A DNA stretch of 64,000 nucleotides from Inia geoffrensis (Eukaryota; Chordata; Mammalia; Artiodactyla; Iniidae). The notes beneath the pieces were generated by a model that saw nothing but the letters and a program-made list of their open reading frames with translations, was not told the DNA's origin and ran no database searches. The stretch spans positions 133,610,695-133,674,694 of the forward strand of contig CM070904.1 of NCBI GenBank assembly GCA_036417435.1, given 5' to 3'. Both the position numbers and the translations under genes were made by a program. Below, one piece after another: positions 23,248-36,090 of the stretch (the stretch's first letter is position 1; each line of letters starts with the position of its first letter).

Positions 23248-24505
23248 TGGATTTTTTTTTCTTGATCAGTTTAGCCAGAGGTTTACCAGCTTCATTGATC
23301 TTTTCAAAGAACCAACTTCCATTTTATTGATTGTTCTCTGTTGTTATTTTTCTATTATATTACTTTTAGCTTTTCTTATTTCCTTTCTTCTACTTACTTG
23401 GGTTGGGTTGAGTTTGTTGTTGTTGTTTTATAGCTTCCCAAAGTGAAATCTTAGATGAATGATTTTAGGCCTTTTCTCTTTCCCAGTATCAGCACTTGAA
23501 GCTACACGTTTTTCTCTAAACACTGCGTTAGCTTTAGCTCACAAATATTGGTAAGTTGTGTTTTCATATCAGTTCAAAATATTTTCTGATTTCCCTTTGG
23601 TTACCTATTTAACCTTGAGTTTGTTATACTTATGTTGCTTAACTTCCAAATATTTGGGCATTCTTTAGATAGCTTATATCTTTTACTACTGATTTCTCAT
23701 TTAGTTGTGTTGTACTTGAAGAACATATTCTATATGATTTAAATCCTCTTAATTGTTTTGAGGCTTGCTTTCTGGCCCAGTATATAGCCTATTTTGGAGA
23801 CTATTCATGTGTATTTGAAAAGAATGGGTATTCTGCTCTTGTTGGGTATGCTGCTCTGTGGACATCAGTGTGGGCAAGTCATTGATGTTGTTCAAGTCTA
23901 CTATATCCTTAACAATTTTTTCTCAGTTACTGAGAGAGGAGTGCCAGAATAACCTATCATAAGTGTAGATTTGTCTATTTATTCTTTTGAGTTGATCCTT
24001 TTATCAATATGAGTGTCACCTTTTTATCTCCAGTAAGAGTCCTTGTATTGAAGTCTACTTAGATATCAATACAGCCATCCCAAATTTCTTATGATTAGTG
24101 TTTTCATTTTACATCTTCTTCCATTCTTTCACTTTGTTTTCATTTTTTACTTTTAATCTATCTGTTTGTTTAAAGTGTATATCATTTAGAGAGTGTATTG
24201 TCACTTCTTGCTTTTTTAATCAGTTTGATAATCTTTGCCTTTTAATTGGAGTGTTTAGACCAGTTATATTTAATGTGATTATTGATATGGTTGGGCTAGA
24301 TCTACCATCTTGCTATTGTTTTCTATTTATCTCATCTATTCTTTGTCTCTTTTCCTCCCACTTTTGGATGAATTGAGTACTTTGTTTCTGTATTCCATTC
24401 ATGTCCTCTGTTGGTTTATTTATTATGCTTCCCTGTTTTATCTTTTCAATGATTGCCATTGTGCTTACAATCTGCATATTTAACTTATCAATGACTGATT
24501 AGATG
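23248..24505 (-). mobile_element. Old LINE-1, right part (ORF2 endonuclease side)
   Basis: It resumes with cttgatcagtttagccagagg and ttgatcttttcaaagaacca, the reverse-complement L1 ORF2 phrases that directly follow the left part (16165-16932). It runs towards the endonuclease region before similarity fades near 24505. Confidence 0.72.
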
Positions 24506-25969
24506 TCGTAGGGAGGGGAAATTTGTGCGTTAAGAATGACACTCAAATATCTGGCCTGGGCAACAAGAGGGATCATTCTCTGAGATGGGGAACTTTGAAG
24601 GAAGATTACAGCATGGGGGTATGATGAAGGGGCTTGATGATGTGGTCAGTTCTTGTCAAGTTGCGCATAAAGTGCTTGTTATATGTCCAAGAGAAGATGC
24701 CTTGTGGACAGTCCGTGTGTGGTCCAGAGGTCTGGGCTGGAGCTGGCAGAGGGGTCAGGGGATAGGGGTGATTCTTGAATCAACAGGACTGGGTGAATCT
24801 GTATGGAGAGTGTGTGATGGGGCGAGAAAGGGCCCAGGACCAAACCCCAGCAAACCCCAAGTTAGGGACCCACATGGAGAACAACAGGGATGTGAGAGGA
24901 GAAGCCAGAGAGGAAAGGGCAAAATAAGGCGAGTGCACCACCATCTCAGAGCCAGAAGGGCAGTGGCCCAGCAGTTCGCCTGTGCCCTGGGTCCTGCGTC
25001 CAGATCCAGACAGCATGCAAGGGAGCCTCAGAGGCCATCTGAGGGCCTCCCCCTTACCTGTGCACAGGTACCTGGTGTGCATTAGACCTAGTTAACATTT
25101 CATTAAAACATTTTAAAAGTAAAGAACTAGGGATAGCTCATCTCTGCCCAATGCTGCTGGGAGATGGAACAAGGTGGTCTGCCAGGGCCTGCTGGGTCTA
25201 CGACATGGCAGCCAGAGGGCCCTCAGGGAGGATGCCTCTATGTGCTGACCATGGTGGGTCCCAAATCCCAGTGGCGGAGCAAGGAGGGGTTGGGAGAAGC
25301 AGACACTGTGCGTGTAGATGTCTTTTGGGAGAACGTGTGGGCCTGAGGCACTGTACCGTCCTCTAGCAAGGCTCTGCAGAGGGCTGGGCCCCCATGGGAG
25401 GCAAGCAGTCAGCCAGACCCAGGCCAGGCTTCTCCAGAGGGGGAAGTGCAGCCGGGGCGGGGGGGGCGGGGGGGCATCACAGCACCATGGCCAACAAGGG
25501 GCCCATCCTCTCGGCCGGCAGCGCTTCCCTGGGGACAGGTCTCAGGAGTTGTGTCGTGCTCTGTCCTGCTCCGGAAGCTGCTCTTGCAGCCAGCCGCACC
25601 CCCGGGGCCGGTTCCGCATGCCCCACTCCTCTCCTGGCCGCTTATCTAAACAAGAGCAGCCCCAGCAGCTTTTCACAGCCCTGCAGTCTGACCAATCTGC
25701 CCCAGCACTGACTTCCTGGAAGTGCAACCTCACCACATGGGGCTGTGCAGACTGACTATGACCTCGAGCAGAAGACCAGCTGCTTGGCTCAGGGGCTGCC
25801 AGAGGGCGCTCAGCAGATAGTCGGGGGAAACGAACAGCTGGTGGATGGGGTGGCAGGCCTGCTGCAAGGGGCCCAGGATGGGCAGGTGGGGGAGGTAAGA
25901 GCAGAGGTTGGTGGCCCAGGTGAGGGTGAGCAGGTGTGAGGGTAGGGCCCATGAATCCGCCCTGAACTG

Positions 25970-26140
25970 TTGTGGTATGTGTGCACGTACATATTCGTGC
26001 AGGCATGTATACATATATGTGTATACATGTATCTGTGCCTGTGATTGTGTCTGCGTGTCTATGTACGTGTGTGTGTGTGCGTGCATTGTGTACATGCACA
26101 TGTATGTACATGCATGTGTATATACATGTGCATAGGTGGG
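25970..26140 (+). repeat. Imperfect TG/TA-rich (alternating) tract
   Basis: Mixed tgtg, tgta and tatg steps over about 170 bp, with runs such as gtgtgtgtgtgcgtgc. It is an interrupted dinucleotide repeat that is no longer pure. Confidence 0.7.
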
Positions 26141-28605
26141 TGGGGTGCTTGTTAAGTTGGGCTTGCCCCAGACAGACTGGCTGAAACCAGCCTGAGCTAG
26201 AGGCCGGCTGCCCTTAGGGGAGGTGGGAAGGGGGAAACCCCTCATGGAGAGACAGGAGCCTTTCAAGGGAAACGCGCCCCCTCCTGCTCTGAATCCAGCT
26301 GCTGACTTTAAGGCAAGGATGATGTGTGCTGGGCACACACTTGGGTTGCTCTCTGCCCATCAGACTCCCCAGCCCGAGGTCGCTGCCAGGAGCAGGGCCT
26401 GGGAGCTGCTGTTGGGCAGTGGAGGCCCCTGCAGGGGACTGGCCACCTGGTGAGGAAGGAGGGCAGAGAGTGGGCAGGGGCTGCCCGGGTGGGGCGGCGC
26501 GGGCCGGGATGGCCATTTCTGCTGGGAAAGGAAGCCCGAGACCAGGCGGGGCACTGGCGCTGGAGGGCCGCCCAGGGACGTGGTGTCCCAGTTTGGGGGG
26601 GCTGTCATGGGGCCAGCAGCTGCCTTCCAGGCAGAGAAACCCCGGGCAGAGAAAGGGGAAGGAGGCCCTGCAGCAGGCAGGAACCTGCGGTTGGAGCAGT
26701 GCCATGGCCCACCCACCGCCCCTGCGGGAGGGGTCCCGAGGTTCAGGGCAGGAGGCAGAGCGGGCGGCCTGGGAGCTGCCCCAGAGGAGGCCCGATGGGC
26801 CATCGGGCACCCCTGCCCTCAGCCAGCTGGGAGAGGACTGGACATCCCTGGCTTGGCCTCAGTTGGGCGCCATGGGGTCCCAGGGTGAAGGGATCACGGG
26901 AGGCTGCAGAGCATAGGAGGGCGGAGGCGGGGTCTGTCTGGGGGCACCAGGGGTTTACGAGGGGGACTGGGTGGGGGAGCTTGCAGTGAGAGAGTAGGGG
27001 CGCCGGGACGGCCGGATGCCAGGGGTGCCCGCCCCAGGGCACTGGACTGCGTGCCCTGGATCCATGGCCTCTGTCTGCCGGACCCCTGGCCTGTGCGGTT
27101 GTCACAGATGGAGGGACAGTCCAGAGCCCGGAGAGCATGTGCAGCGCTGGCCGTCTGACCAGAGGACCACAGGCTCCCCGCCCCAGACGTGCCTCTGCTC
27201 GTTCCTGGAAACAGGGCAGCCATCCTTGGGCCGCTCAGAGCCGCCCCCCCGTGGGCTCACTGGCCGGTGGGGACCGGGTGGCAGTGGAGGCCAGAGGCCG
27301 AGGGCGGGCAGGCGGCGTGGCCGTCACATCCTCCCTGGTGTTTCCAAGGGTGCTGGTGTTTCCTGGTGTTTCCAAGGGTGCTGGTGTTTCCTGGCGTTTC
27401 CAAGCCCGGTGCTCTCCCTCTCTGGCTGCGTCCCACTGACTCCACCGTTTGAGGGGGAAACACGAGCCCGTGCGTGACACAGTGGGCGTCCCAAGGTGGC
27501 CCGTGGGAGCTGGCCTCCCTGTCCCCTGTCTGCAGGCACAGCCAGGCCCTGAGGGCGGCTGCTGGGGCTCTGGCACCCCTTGCCCTCCTGCCCGCACCCT
27601 TCCCCGCTCAGCCACATTTGCTGAGTGGGTGAACGAATGAGCGAATGGGGGGCAGGGTGAGCAGGGCGGGTCTCAGAGGCCACGTAGTGGCTTTGTGGAA
27701 GGACAGAGGTGGCAGCCGCAGGGGCAGGGGCTGGAGGCCTTCCGCGGGAGGGCCCCTGCTGGCCGTGGTGGCATCTGCCGCTGAGCCAGGTGGGGCTGGC
27801 GGGCAGGAGGTGGGGTCTAGGAGGGAGACGGTGGCAGAACTGCCGGCTGCCGTGTGCCCACCTGCTCCCCTCCGCCCACACGGGCAAGGCCTTGGCTTTC
27901 CCCGCCCCTCAAACCACTTCTGTGGTTCTCTCCGCCCGGCCATCGGGCAGTGCACAGAGATGAGTCATGGGTCGTTCCCGAGGCCCTGCGCGGGCGGCCG
28001 GGTGAGCGCCAGGCTTGGCACAGAGCAAGTCTTGGGCTGAGGGCACCTCGGGCAGGCAGCCCCTCCCGTTCCACGTGCCCTTGCTGACTGGCCACCCCAT
28101 CTGCCCACCTAACGCAGACCCTCCCCCAGCCACGCACCTGTGTCTCTGTTTTTATAAACTTTTTATTATGGGAAAGCTCAACTATATATCAAGGTAGGGA
28201 GTCTAGTACAGAGAACCCCAGGTCTCCTGCCCCATGAGGATCAACTCCTCGGCTCCTGTCCAATTCCAGCCACTGTGTCACCCCAGCCAGTGACACTTGA
28301 GTGCGCTTCCAGCAGACAAGAGGCCAGCCAAGGTGCCATGAAGGCGCCCGAGGACAGAGGGCTGATTCCTGGGCTCGTCCCCTTGCTGGCTTTTTCCCAA
28401 TGTCCAGTCACAGAAGGATGCTTTCCCCAGGTGGCCTTCCCCAGGCGGCTCTCCCCAGGCGGCTCTCCCCAGGTGGCAGGCAGTCGGGCCTGCGAGGCCG
28501 CATCTGGCTGTGCCTCTGGTCTGTGGATCCCACCGCCGGGTCCCCTGCGGGGCTGTGAGGCTGAGGGCAGAGCCGGGGGCCTGGGCTCATCCATTGCCCC
28601 CGAGA

Positions 28606-28636
28606 GTGACAGAGAGAGAGAGAGAGAGAGAGAGAC
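28606..28636 (+). repeat. (AG)n microsatellite
   Basis: An uninterrupted AG dinucleotide run of about 14 units between gtgac and acacc. Confidence 0.85.
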
Positions 28637-31600
28637 ACCAACCTGCAGGGAGACAAAGCGGGGACAGGGCGGGGGCGGGGCGGTGGGGACGGGACGGTGC
28701 CAGGAGAGGAGGGGGCGAGGGGGCAGACCGGACAGGAAGTCTCTGTCCTCTGCCTCGCCCAGCCTTCCTCTGGGGAGCTGAGGCTGGTCTGATGGCTCAG
28801 GAGGGACCCAGGGCCCAGGGCCTGCGGGGGACAAGCAGCGCGCCCAGTGCGAACGGGGCCGGCAGCGGTTCGGGGCGGGGGTTGGGGGGCGCGGAGTGTT
28901 GAGCAGGAGCTTGAGTGGCTGTCGTGAGGACCCGGGACAAGGCTGAAGGGACTGGGAGGAAGAGCGGGCGGCCCAGGGCAGGGCTGCCGGCCACGGGGAG
29001 GAGGGCAAGGGGGATGCCACCGCGGACGACCTGCACCGGCCACCTCCTCTCCCCCCAGCCGTGTCCCCATCGCCCGCAGTTTCCTGAGGGATGTGCCCCC
29101 ATCCTCCTCCACTCCCCGCGTGGCATCCTGCAGTCACCCCCACCTCGCCCCATTACAGTGACAGCAGGGGCAGGTGACAGGGCCCCCAGGCTGGCTTTTG
29201 GCCAAACCAGTGGGAGGCGGGAGGGATGTTTCCCAGGCCTGGTTTCCGAGAAGAGGGGAACAGAAAGTGCCTGCAGTGACGGAAGTCCACGCCTTCTCTC
29301 TCAGCTTCGCAGGGATGCCAGGCCCAAGGCTGAGCCCAGGGCCCAGGGCCCACGGGTCCCCGCCATCCTGGCCAGGCGCCCGGGCCAGGGTGAGGCAAGT
29401 GAGGCCTCGGCCTCGGCACATCTAAGAGGCCCCACAGAAGTCAATCATCAAGATAAACTGTCCTTCCGTGCAATATTTTAATACATCAGAGATAATGCAG
29501 AACCCACGAAGAACAAAGAGCCAGCAATACTGGGTTAAAGGCGGGGCGGTGGGACCGGCATTCCTTTGCCTCAGGCCGAGGCGCGCGATGGAAGACCAGC
29601 CTCCACGCGGCCCGTCAGGCTCTGGAGGTGCCTGCTGCACAGGGTCCCCCTCCTCCTGCACCAACGGCCACATGTCCCTGCGGGCAGTCAAGCTGCCCCG
29701 TCCGCCCAGCTGTGCTGGGGATTGTGCAAGAGAGGTTGTCGCTCATCTCCAGCCTTCTGTCCCGGTGCCGAGGCAAGCATCGCGCTTCCATCTTCCAGGA
29801 AGCCCACCCCCCTCTCCGCTCCTCCCACCTCCCAGGTCCAGCTCCAGGGCCTCCTGCTTCAAGAAGCCTCCCGGTCCTGACCTGCCCTCTGTGAAGCCTC
29901 GCGATATGACTGCACGCTGCCCCCCCCGCCCCCCCCCCCGTGCTGGGAACGCCCACCTGGCCCCCGCCCCCGCCCCCCGCCTGCCGTGTCCAGCACGTTT
30001 GCCCACGCATGGGGCGGCGAGGGTGGGCACAGAAGAGGGGCAGACCGGAATGTAGAGCGAGGTCGGAGCGGACGCAGAGTGTATGTAGCCTGCGGAGGAC
30101 ATCCTGGGTGGGTCAAGGCCCTTGGCCAGGGGCCACACTGCCCGGCTCAGGACACCCCACCTGGGTGTCCTCAGGGTCCTTCGTCCTCTTTCGCAGCCAG
30201 GGTCCTGAATTCCACACTCTCGGGGCTTTGTCCCCTCCTTGACCCTGACGGCAGGGGCCTCGCTGCCACCCGAGGTGAGGAAGCTAGGGCCCCGGAAGTG
30301 GTGAGGTTCCCGGGTGGCCGTGCGGTAGGGGACCTGGGCCACGTCCACAGCCCACGCTGGAGTGGCTCCGCCTCCAGGGGGCACTTCCCTCAAAGGGAGG
30401 CTCACCTAGATAGGGTGGTGACGCCAGTTTCCACCCTTGTGAGCGTTTCTCCCAGCTGCAGCTGTTGCCAGCAGCCTTTTCTCTCAAACCCCAAACGTTC
30501 GGAGGGGCGGGGGGCCGGGAGGAAGGGGCAGGAGAGACCCTCCTTCAGACGTGCCCCTGGACCGCCACCACCCATGGGCCTGCCACGTGGGGTCCCTAGC
30601 AGGTGCGAAGCCAGAGAGGAGGGTGCTGGGACGAGGCGCGGGGGGCTCTGTCTGAGCCTGAGCACCGAGGCTCCGGGGGCTCCACGGTGTGTGCCAGCAG
30701 CGAGGTCCTTCCCGTCCTTCTCTGAGGAGGGTCCTTTATGGTTTTGAGACCAGCCGGCAGTGAGAATGGGCCAGGCCTCTCGGAGCCCTGGGGATCCAGT
30801 GGGGCTTGAGGAAAGGACCCGGCCCTCCCCTGAGCAGCCCCAGCTCCCTCCACTCGGAGGGAGCTGGCCGAAGGGCCAGTAGAGGGAAGGGCCGTGCAGC
30901 AGGGAGGTGGGGAGAGATGCCCCATCCCACTCCAGGCCGACAGAGCTCCGAGCCGCGGCCGCTCCTGTATACAGCACACCCACTACGGGCCAACAATCTG
31001 CTTGTTCCTGGGCGCTGGCCACCCGGTTGGATTCTCCGGTTGGGGCCCCTGCTGACCGGTGAACGGGATTTGTTGAGGCCCTACTATGCGCGCGAGTGGG
31101 TGGGGTCCCAGAACAAGGACAGAGGAGACATTCAGGGGAAGCCCTGAGGAGGACGCCAGGCAGGGTGGGGGGCTAGGGAGGGGCCGGGGGACGAGGCTGG
31201 GGAGACTGGGCGTCAGGGGAGGGGCAGAGAGCAGGCAAGGCAGGGGAGGAGCCCACGGCGGGACCCTCAGGCCTGGGTCTGGAGGGTGGAGCCCGGGCCC
31301 TCCTCAGGGGCCTCTGGGCAGGGTCTCTGCAGGCTTAGGAGGCCTGGGCCAGCCGCTCCCCTTCTCGGGGCCTCAGTTTCCACCTGTGGAGACGGGCAGG
31401 GCTGGGGTCGGAGCTCTCCCAGCCCCTGGCAGTCTGTGCAGAGAGAGGTGCTGAGGCCAGGTGCTGCGGGACCCAAGCAGAGGGCTGCGTAGCCCAGAGG
31501 TGGGCTCTGCAGGAGGCGGGAGTAGCCCTTTGAGCAGGGTGTCCCAGCCCTGAGCTCAGAGTGGGGAGAAGAGAACGCCCCGGGAGGGCCTGGCGGAGCG

Positions 31601-32290
31601 GGGGAGGAGAACACTCTAGACCAGGGGAAGGGACCATCTGGAAAGAAGGCCCCTGAGGAGGTGGGTGTGATGAGGTGCAGCTGGTGGAGGGGAGGGATGA
31701 GCCTACGGCTGGAGCAGAGCTGCAGGAAGCCCACATGTGCCCGCGGTCACCCGTCAGCATCAGCATGGTTGCGTTGCGTGCGAAGGTGCAGGGCCTCCCT
31801 GCCAGCATGCCGGGGTGGGGTGCAGGCACCGGCCGCAGCCATGGGGCTCAGCCCTAGGAAAGGCTCAGTGCCATCCAGAGAGGCCAGAGACGATGGGAGA
31901 GAGGATGCCTCCGCGCCGCCGGGTGGTCTGGACTCGCTAGCTCCGGCCGTCTCCAGAGCGAGTGCTGTCTTAGCAAGCACACCGCTCCTCTGGCGGTGTT
32001 GACACAGGTGGGCTCTGGCACCCCACTTCGTCTCCCAGAAACTCCCCCAGGCAGCTCTGGGGTGGGGCTGGTGCAGGTGGTGGGGAGCCACGTCACCCTG
32101 ACTCTGCTGTCATCAGCCTGCCCACCTCCTGCCGGCTTTAAGTAGGGGTACAGTCAGGGGGACCGGCTCACTTCAGCCCTGCTTCCCCACCACCCGCATC
32201 AGGTAGCACCTGTGTAAGCTTCGGCAGCTCAGGAGGAAAACCAAGGCTGAGTGCAGGTCAGTGCTTGCAGGTCAGTGCCCCTGGGGCCAG

Positions 32291-32844
32291 GGGTCTCAGA
32301 GCGGAATGAGGGCTGGGATGGGGTCTCAGCAGGTGGGGGCCGGGATGGGGTCTCAGCAGGTGGGGGCCGGGATGGGGTCTCAGCAGGTGGGGGCCGGGAT
32401 GGGGTCTCAGCAGGTGGGGGCCGGGATGGGGTCTCAGCAGGTGGGGGCCGGGATGGGGTCTCGGCAGGTGGGGGCCGGGATGGGGTCTCGGCAGGTGGGG
32501 GCCGGGATGGGGTCTCGGCAGGTGAGGGCCGGGATGGGGTCTCAGAGCGGAATGAGGGCTGGGATGGGGTCTCAGCAGGTGGGGGCCGGGATGGGGTCTC
32601 AGCAGGTGGGGGCCGGGATGGGGTCTCAGCAGGTGGGGGCCGGGATTGGGTCTCAGCAGGTGAGGGCCGGGATGGGGTCTCAGAGCGGAATGAGGGCTGG
32701 GATGGGGTCTCAGCAGGTGGGGGCCGGGATGGGGTCTCAGCAGGTGGGGGCCGGGATGGGGTCTCAGCAGGTGGGGGCCGGGATGGGGTCTCAGCAGGTG
32801 AGTGCCGGGTTGGGGTCTCAGCAGGTGGGGGCTGGTATGGGGTT
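32291..32844 (+). repeat. 27-bp minisatellite, about 20 units, with higher-order structure
   Basis: The basic unit is gatggggtctcagcaggtgg plus gggccgg. A variant unit of 30 bp (ctcagagcggaatgagggctg) recurs three times, at about 32293, 32541 and 32673, splitting the array into blocks. Because 27 and 30 are multiples of three the array stays open, giving a repetitive DGVSAGGGR translation; I see no sign that it is a real protein. Confidence 0.93.
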
Positions 32845-35800
32845 TTGAACCTCAGCAGAGTGTCCTGATGGAGATCTGTGGGAGGTGATGGTCTAGAAAG
32901 GGGGCGTGAGCATGGACAGCAGTGCAGAGGAACCTAGGGTGTCTCCCAGGGCCTGGACTCCCACAGCTCATTCAAGTCTCTGAAGTGCATCCGTGGGCTG
33001 AGACGAGCATGTGCAGCTGGGAGAGGAGGTATCTGCGGGGTTTTCCGGCACCGTGAGCGGAAAATTTCTAAAGTGGGGTCGCAGCTCCAGAGGTCTCTAC
33101 GGTGCCCAGGCAACGGGGGTCTGCGCCCACTCTCTGCCCCAGATCCCATTCAGGGAGCCTGCGGGGTTCCTTGGGGGGCCAGCAGGGAGGGCTGGCGGGA
33201 GGCTGCGCTGTGCTCGGACCTCCCAAACATGACCAGACTTATCTCCGGGTGACAGACAGCAAAGGTATTTCAGCGAATAATCAGAGGGTGGCTTCCTACG
33301 TCTTGCAGGGGAAGCCGACTGATCTCACTGTCACCCCTGGGGCAGGAAGCGACACCTCTGAGGTACTCCTACCCCTCGGGCCAGCCTCCCCCAGCAGGAA
33401 CTGGCAGAGGGCCCCTGACAGCCGAACGCTCTGAGCACCGGCCGTGCTGCAAGGGGCCCTAGCCTCCACAGGGCAATGGCTGCACAGCGTCTGTTGGAGG
33501 TGACAGGTCTGTACATCCAAGCAGGAGGCCAGCTGGGGTCCCTGTTCTCCACAGAGGGCCCCGTGCCCTCGCCTGGCACAAGCAGGGACTGAACAGGGTG
33601 CCGTGTCTTCTGCGGACCCCATGCTATTTGAGCTGGACCTTGGGACTTGACTCTCCAAGCTTTTTTCACCCTAAAGGACAGAGATGAGGCGCCATGAACA
33701 AGGCATTTCCTCAAAGTCTCGTGTGCACCTTGAGACTCTTGCAAAGTTGGTGTCCTTCTCCCTGACAGTTAGCTTGTTTTATTATAAAAGGGAAAATTGA
33801 AAGACTGCAGTTAGATTTTTTAACTTTCCTGCACAAAATATTGGGCCACACTGAGGCTACACTGAAAGTTATATGCCCCGGGGTGTGTGGACCAGGGCCC
33901 AGACCCTAGGCAGCCGTCTGAGTGGAGGGCATCAAAGCGGGGGACAGGCCTGCCTCCTCTTCTCCCACCCAGGCAGTGCCCTGGGCTGCGGGTGATCCAG
34001 ATGAGACAGCAACCATCCACCGCTGCGGCACCACCGGCCAGAGCAGTGAGGGGTAGAGGCCCTGGACCCAGCTCGGGTGGGGAGATGGCACGGAGGACCC
34101 CCTGGGGCAGCTCCGAGGGTTCTGAGCTGGGGCTGCCACAGAGCTGGCCTGGCTGCGGCCAGCAGGGCAGGCGGACAGGAAGGGAGGATCCCAGCAGTTG
34201 TTCCAGTGGGTTCCGGGGTCTGAGAAGACTGCGTGGATCTGTGGGTCACAGAACCTGTGCGGAGTGTTGCTCAGAACGGGGAGAAAACAAGCTGACTCCG
34301 CAAAAACGAGGAGCGGCTCCTCAGGGACTGCGGAGATTCCAGACACAGTGAAAGGGCCCGTGAAGGTTTAATCGCCGGCACATGTGCCATGTATAATTCA
34401 GCAGAGATGGAATGGGATGATTGGTGGAAGACTTCTGTTCTGGCTACAGTCTGCGCTCCTGCCTCCCTAGTGGACTGTGGCCTGGAGGTTCCCAGGGGAC
34501 CGCGGCTGAGGAAACGGGCACCCCCATGCCGGACCCCAGTGAACCTGACACTGCAGCCGCTGGGCTCTGGAGGATTCTTCCCTTCCTGTGTGGGGAGGGG
34601 GCCGGCGGAGCAGAACACACCAACCTGGCTGTGGGCCCTCCCCTGAGTGGACTGATCCCCCTTCCCTACCTCACCTAAAGGTCAGCGAGCCCCCAAGAGG
34701 GCCTGTGCTCATGGGGGAAGGAAGACCACTCCCGCCCCACCCCTCCAGGCCCTTGCAGCCAGAGAAACAAAGGTGGGGGGATGGGAGGGGGTCTGGTGGG
34801 CGTGCGCCACTCACGCATGCGTGCTCCGTGGTCCTGCTTGTTTGACACCAGCACCCCCGGCTGCTGCCCGGCTCAGGGTGAAGCCAGAGCCTGACCTTTG
34901 CACCATTTGCCCCGGCCCGGAATGTCAGAGCGCAGACCCCACCCACCTCCACCCTGGTGAGCTGATCCCAGCAGCCCTGGGCTGTGTCACGGAGCATGTC
35001 CAGGGGAGCGAGAGGCAGGAGGGTGAGGCCACATGCGTGCTTCTGATGACAGGGTGTACGACGCCCAGTGCCACCCTAAGGTCGTCTCTGAGCCACGGGT
35101 CTGCACCCGGAGGAGCAGGGCTGCCCTCATGGCCCTGGCTGTAGGGAGCTCAAGGGGACTCCTGACCCCAGGGGGGCCTCAGGCCAGTCTAAGTGGGACC
35201 TCAGGGCAGAGAGCTGGGGAGGGTCTCGGAGGGAGGGGGGGAGGGAGGGAGGAGGGAGGAGGGAGGAGGGAGGGAGGAGGGAGGAGGGAGGGAGGAGGGA
35301 GGAGGGAGGGAGGGAGAGGAGGGAGGAGGGAGGGAGGGAGGAGGGAGGGAGGGAGGAGGGAGGGAGGAGGGAGACGGAGTTCTGGAGTTTTCTGGAGAGC
35401 TGGTTGACTTAGCCACGGACCCTGCTGTCCTGAACCTCAGCAGCCAGGAAAGGCCAGGTGGGGCAGGTGCCGGCCCAGCGAGGTGCAGGTGTGGGTCAGA
35501 CTCGGGCACCACCGGCAGCTGGGTTTGCCGAGCGGGTGGAGGGGGCAGTAGGCGGCCCTGGGCTTTGTCCTCGGCCTGTCTTGGAGTCGCCTCTTAGCGT
35601 CCCCCCACCCTGTGAGAATGGTACTGGGTCTGGGGTGAGGCTGGGCCCCCCTGGTCCCCCCATCCCAAGAGCTGGCAAAGTGAGGGTCCCTGGGACCTGA
35701 GAGCTGGCAGAGTTGGGGTGGCTGGGACTGGAGGTGGACGGTGGGCTCCCGCTTTCCTCTCTGCCCAGCGGCAGTCAGGTCCCTGCAGACGGGGCTCGGG

Positions 35801-36080
35801 ATAGGGGAGGGGAGCTGGGTCCAGCCCTGGGTCTGCTCACCGTGCACCTTGGGCCCGCGGGCCTCTGAAGGCCTTGGTTTCCCCACCCATCCAGCTGGTG
35901 GGGGGCGGCCTGGAGGGTGCCTCAGAGCTCCTTTTGATTTCCTCTTCGGGAAGGTGAACTGGGGGCTCCTGACTGCAGGGTGGGCGCTCACCGCCTGCAC
36001 CCCTGGCTGGAGGTGGGCGGGCCCGGGCTCCCCTCCCGGCCTGCGGCCTGCGTGCCTCACACCCTGCTCCCCTCCTGCAG
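32845..36080. other. Region upstream of the GPR35 coding exon
   Basis: No coding gene was recognised. It contains the purine tract at 35222-35374. It ends in a splice acceptor, CCTCCTGCAG, at 36080, so the end of this stretch is a GPR35 5'-UTR intron. Confidence 0.55.
35222..35374 (+). repeat. (GGGAGGA)n-like polypurine tract
   Basis: About 150 bp made only of G and A, mostly ggagggagga blocks, with a single strand bias. Such mirror-symmetric purine runs can form triplex or G-quadruplex structures. Confidence 0.9.
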
Positions 36081-36090
36081 CCCCAGGACC
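36071..36090 (+). other. GPR35: Splice acceptor and last 5'-UTR bases of GPR35
   Basis: Pyrimidine-rich cctcctgcag ends at 36080 and is followed by ten non-coding bases, then the ATG. The coding region is therefore uninterrupted but the 5' UTR is spliced. Confidence 0.7.

Larger units (their letters stand above)
24506..32290. other. Intergenic, no recognised gene
   Basis: GC-rich sequence with several low-complexity patches: TG/TA-rich at about 25970-26140, a 15-mer ccccaggcggctctc repeat at about 28430-28480, (AG)n at 28606-28636 and a C run at 29920-29940. A short tandem tggtgtttccaagggtgc occurs at 27336-27402. Open frames are numerous on both strands but none matches a family I know. Upstream non-coding GPR35 exons may lie here. 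Confidence 0.5.

Noticed and set aside
25745..25939. Plus-strand frame (DYDLEQKTSCLAQGLPEG) as an exon
   Set aside because: No family recognised, no clear splice sites, and the antisense strand is open too.
32251..32868. 205-codon repetitive frame as a protein gene
   Set aside because: It is the translation of a 27-bp minisatellite; a second frame is equally open.
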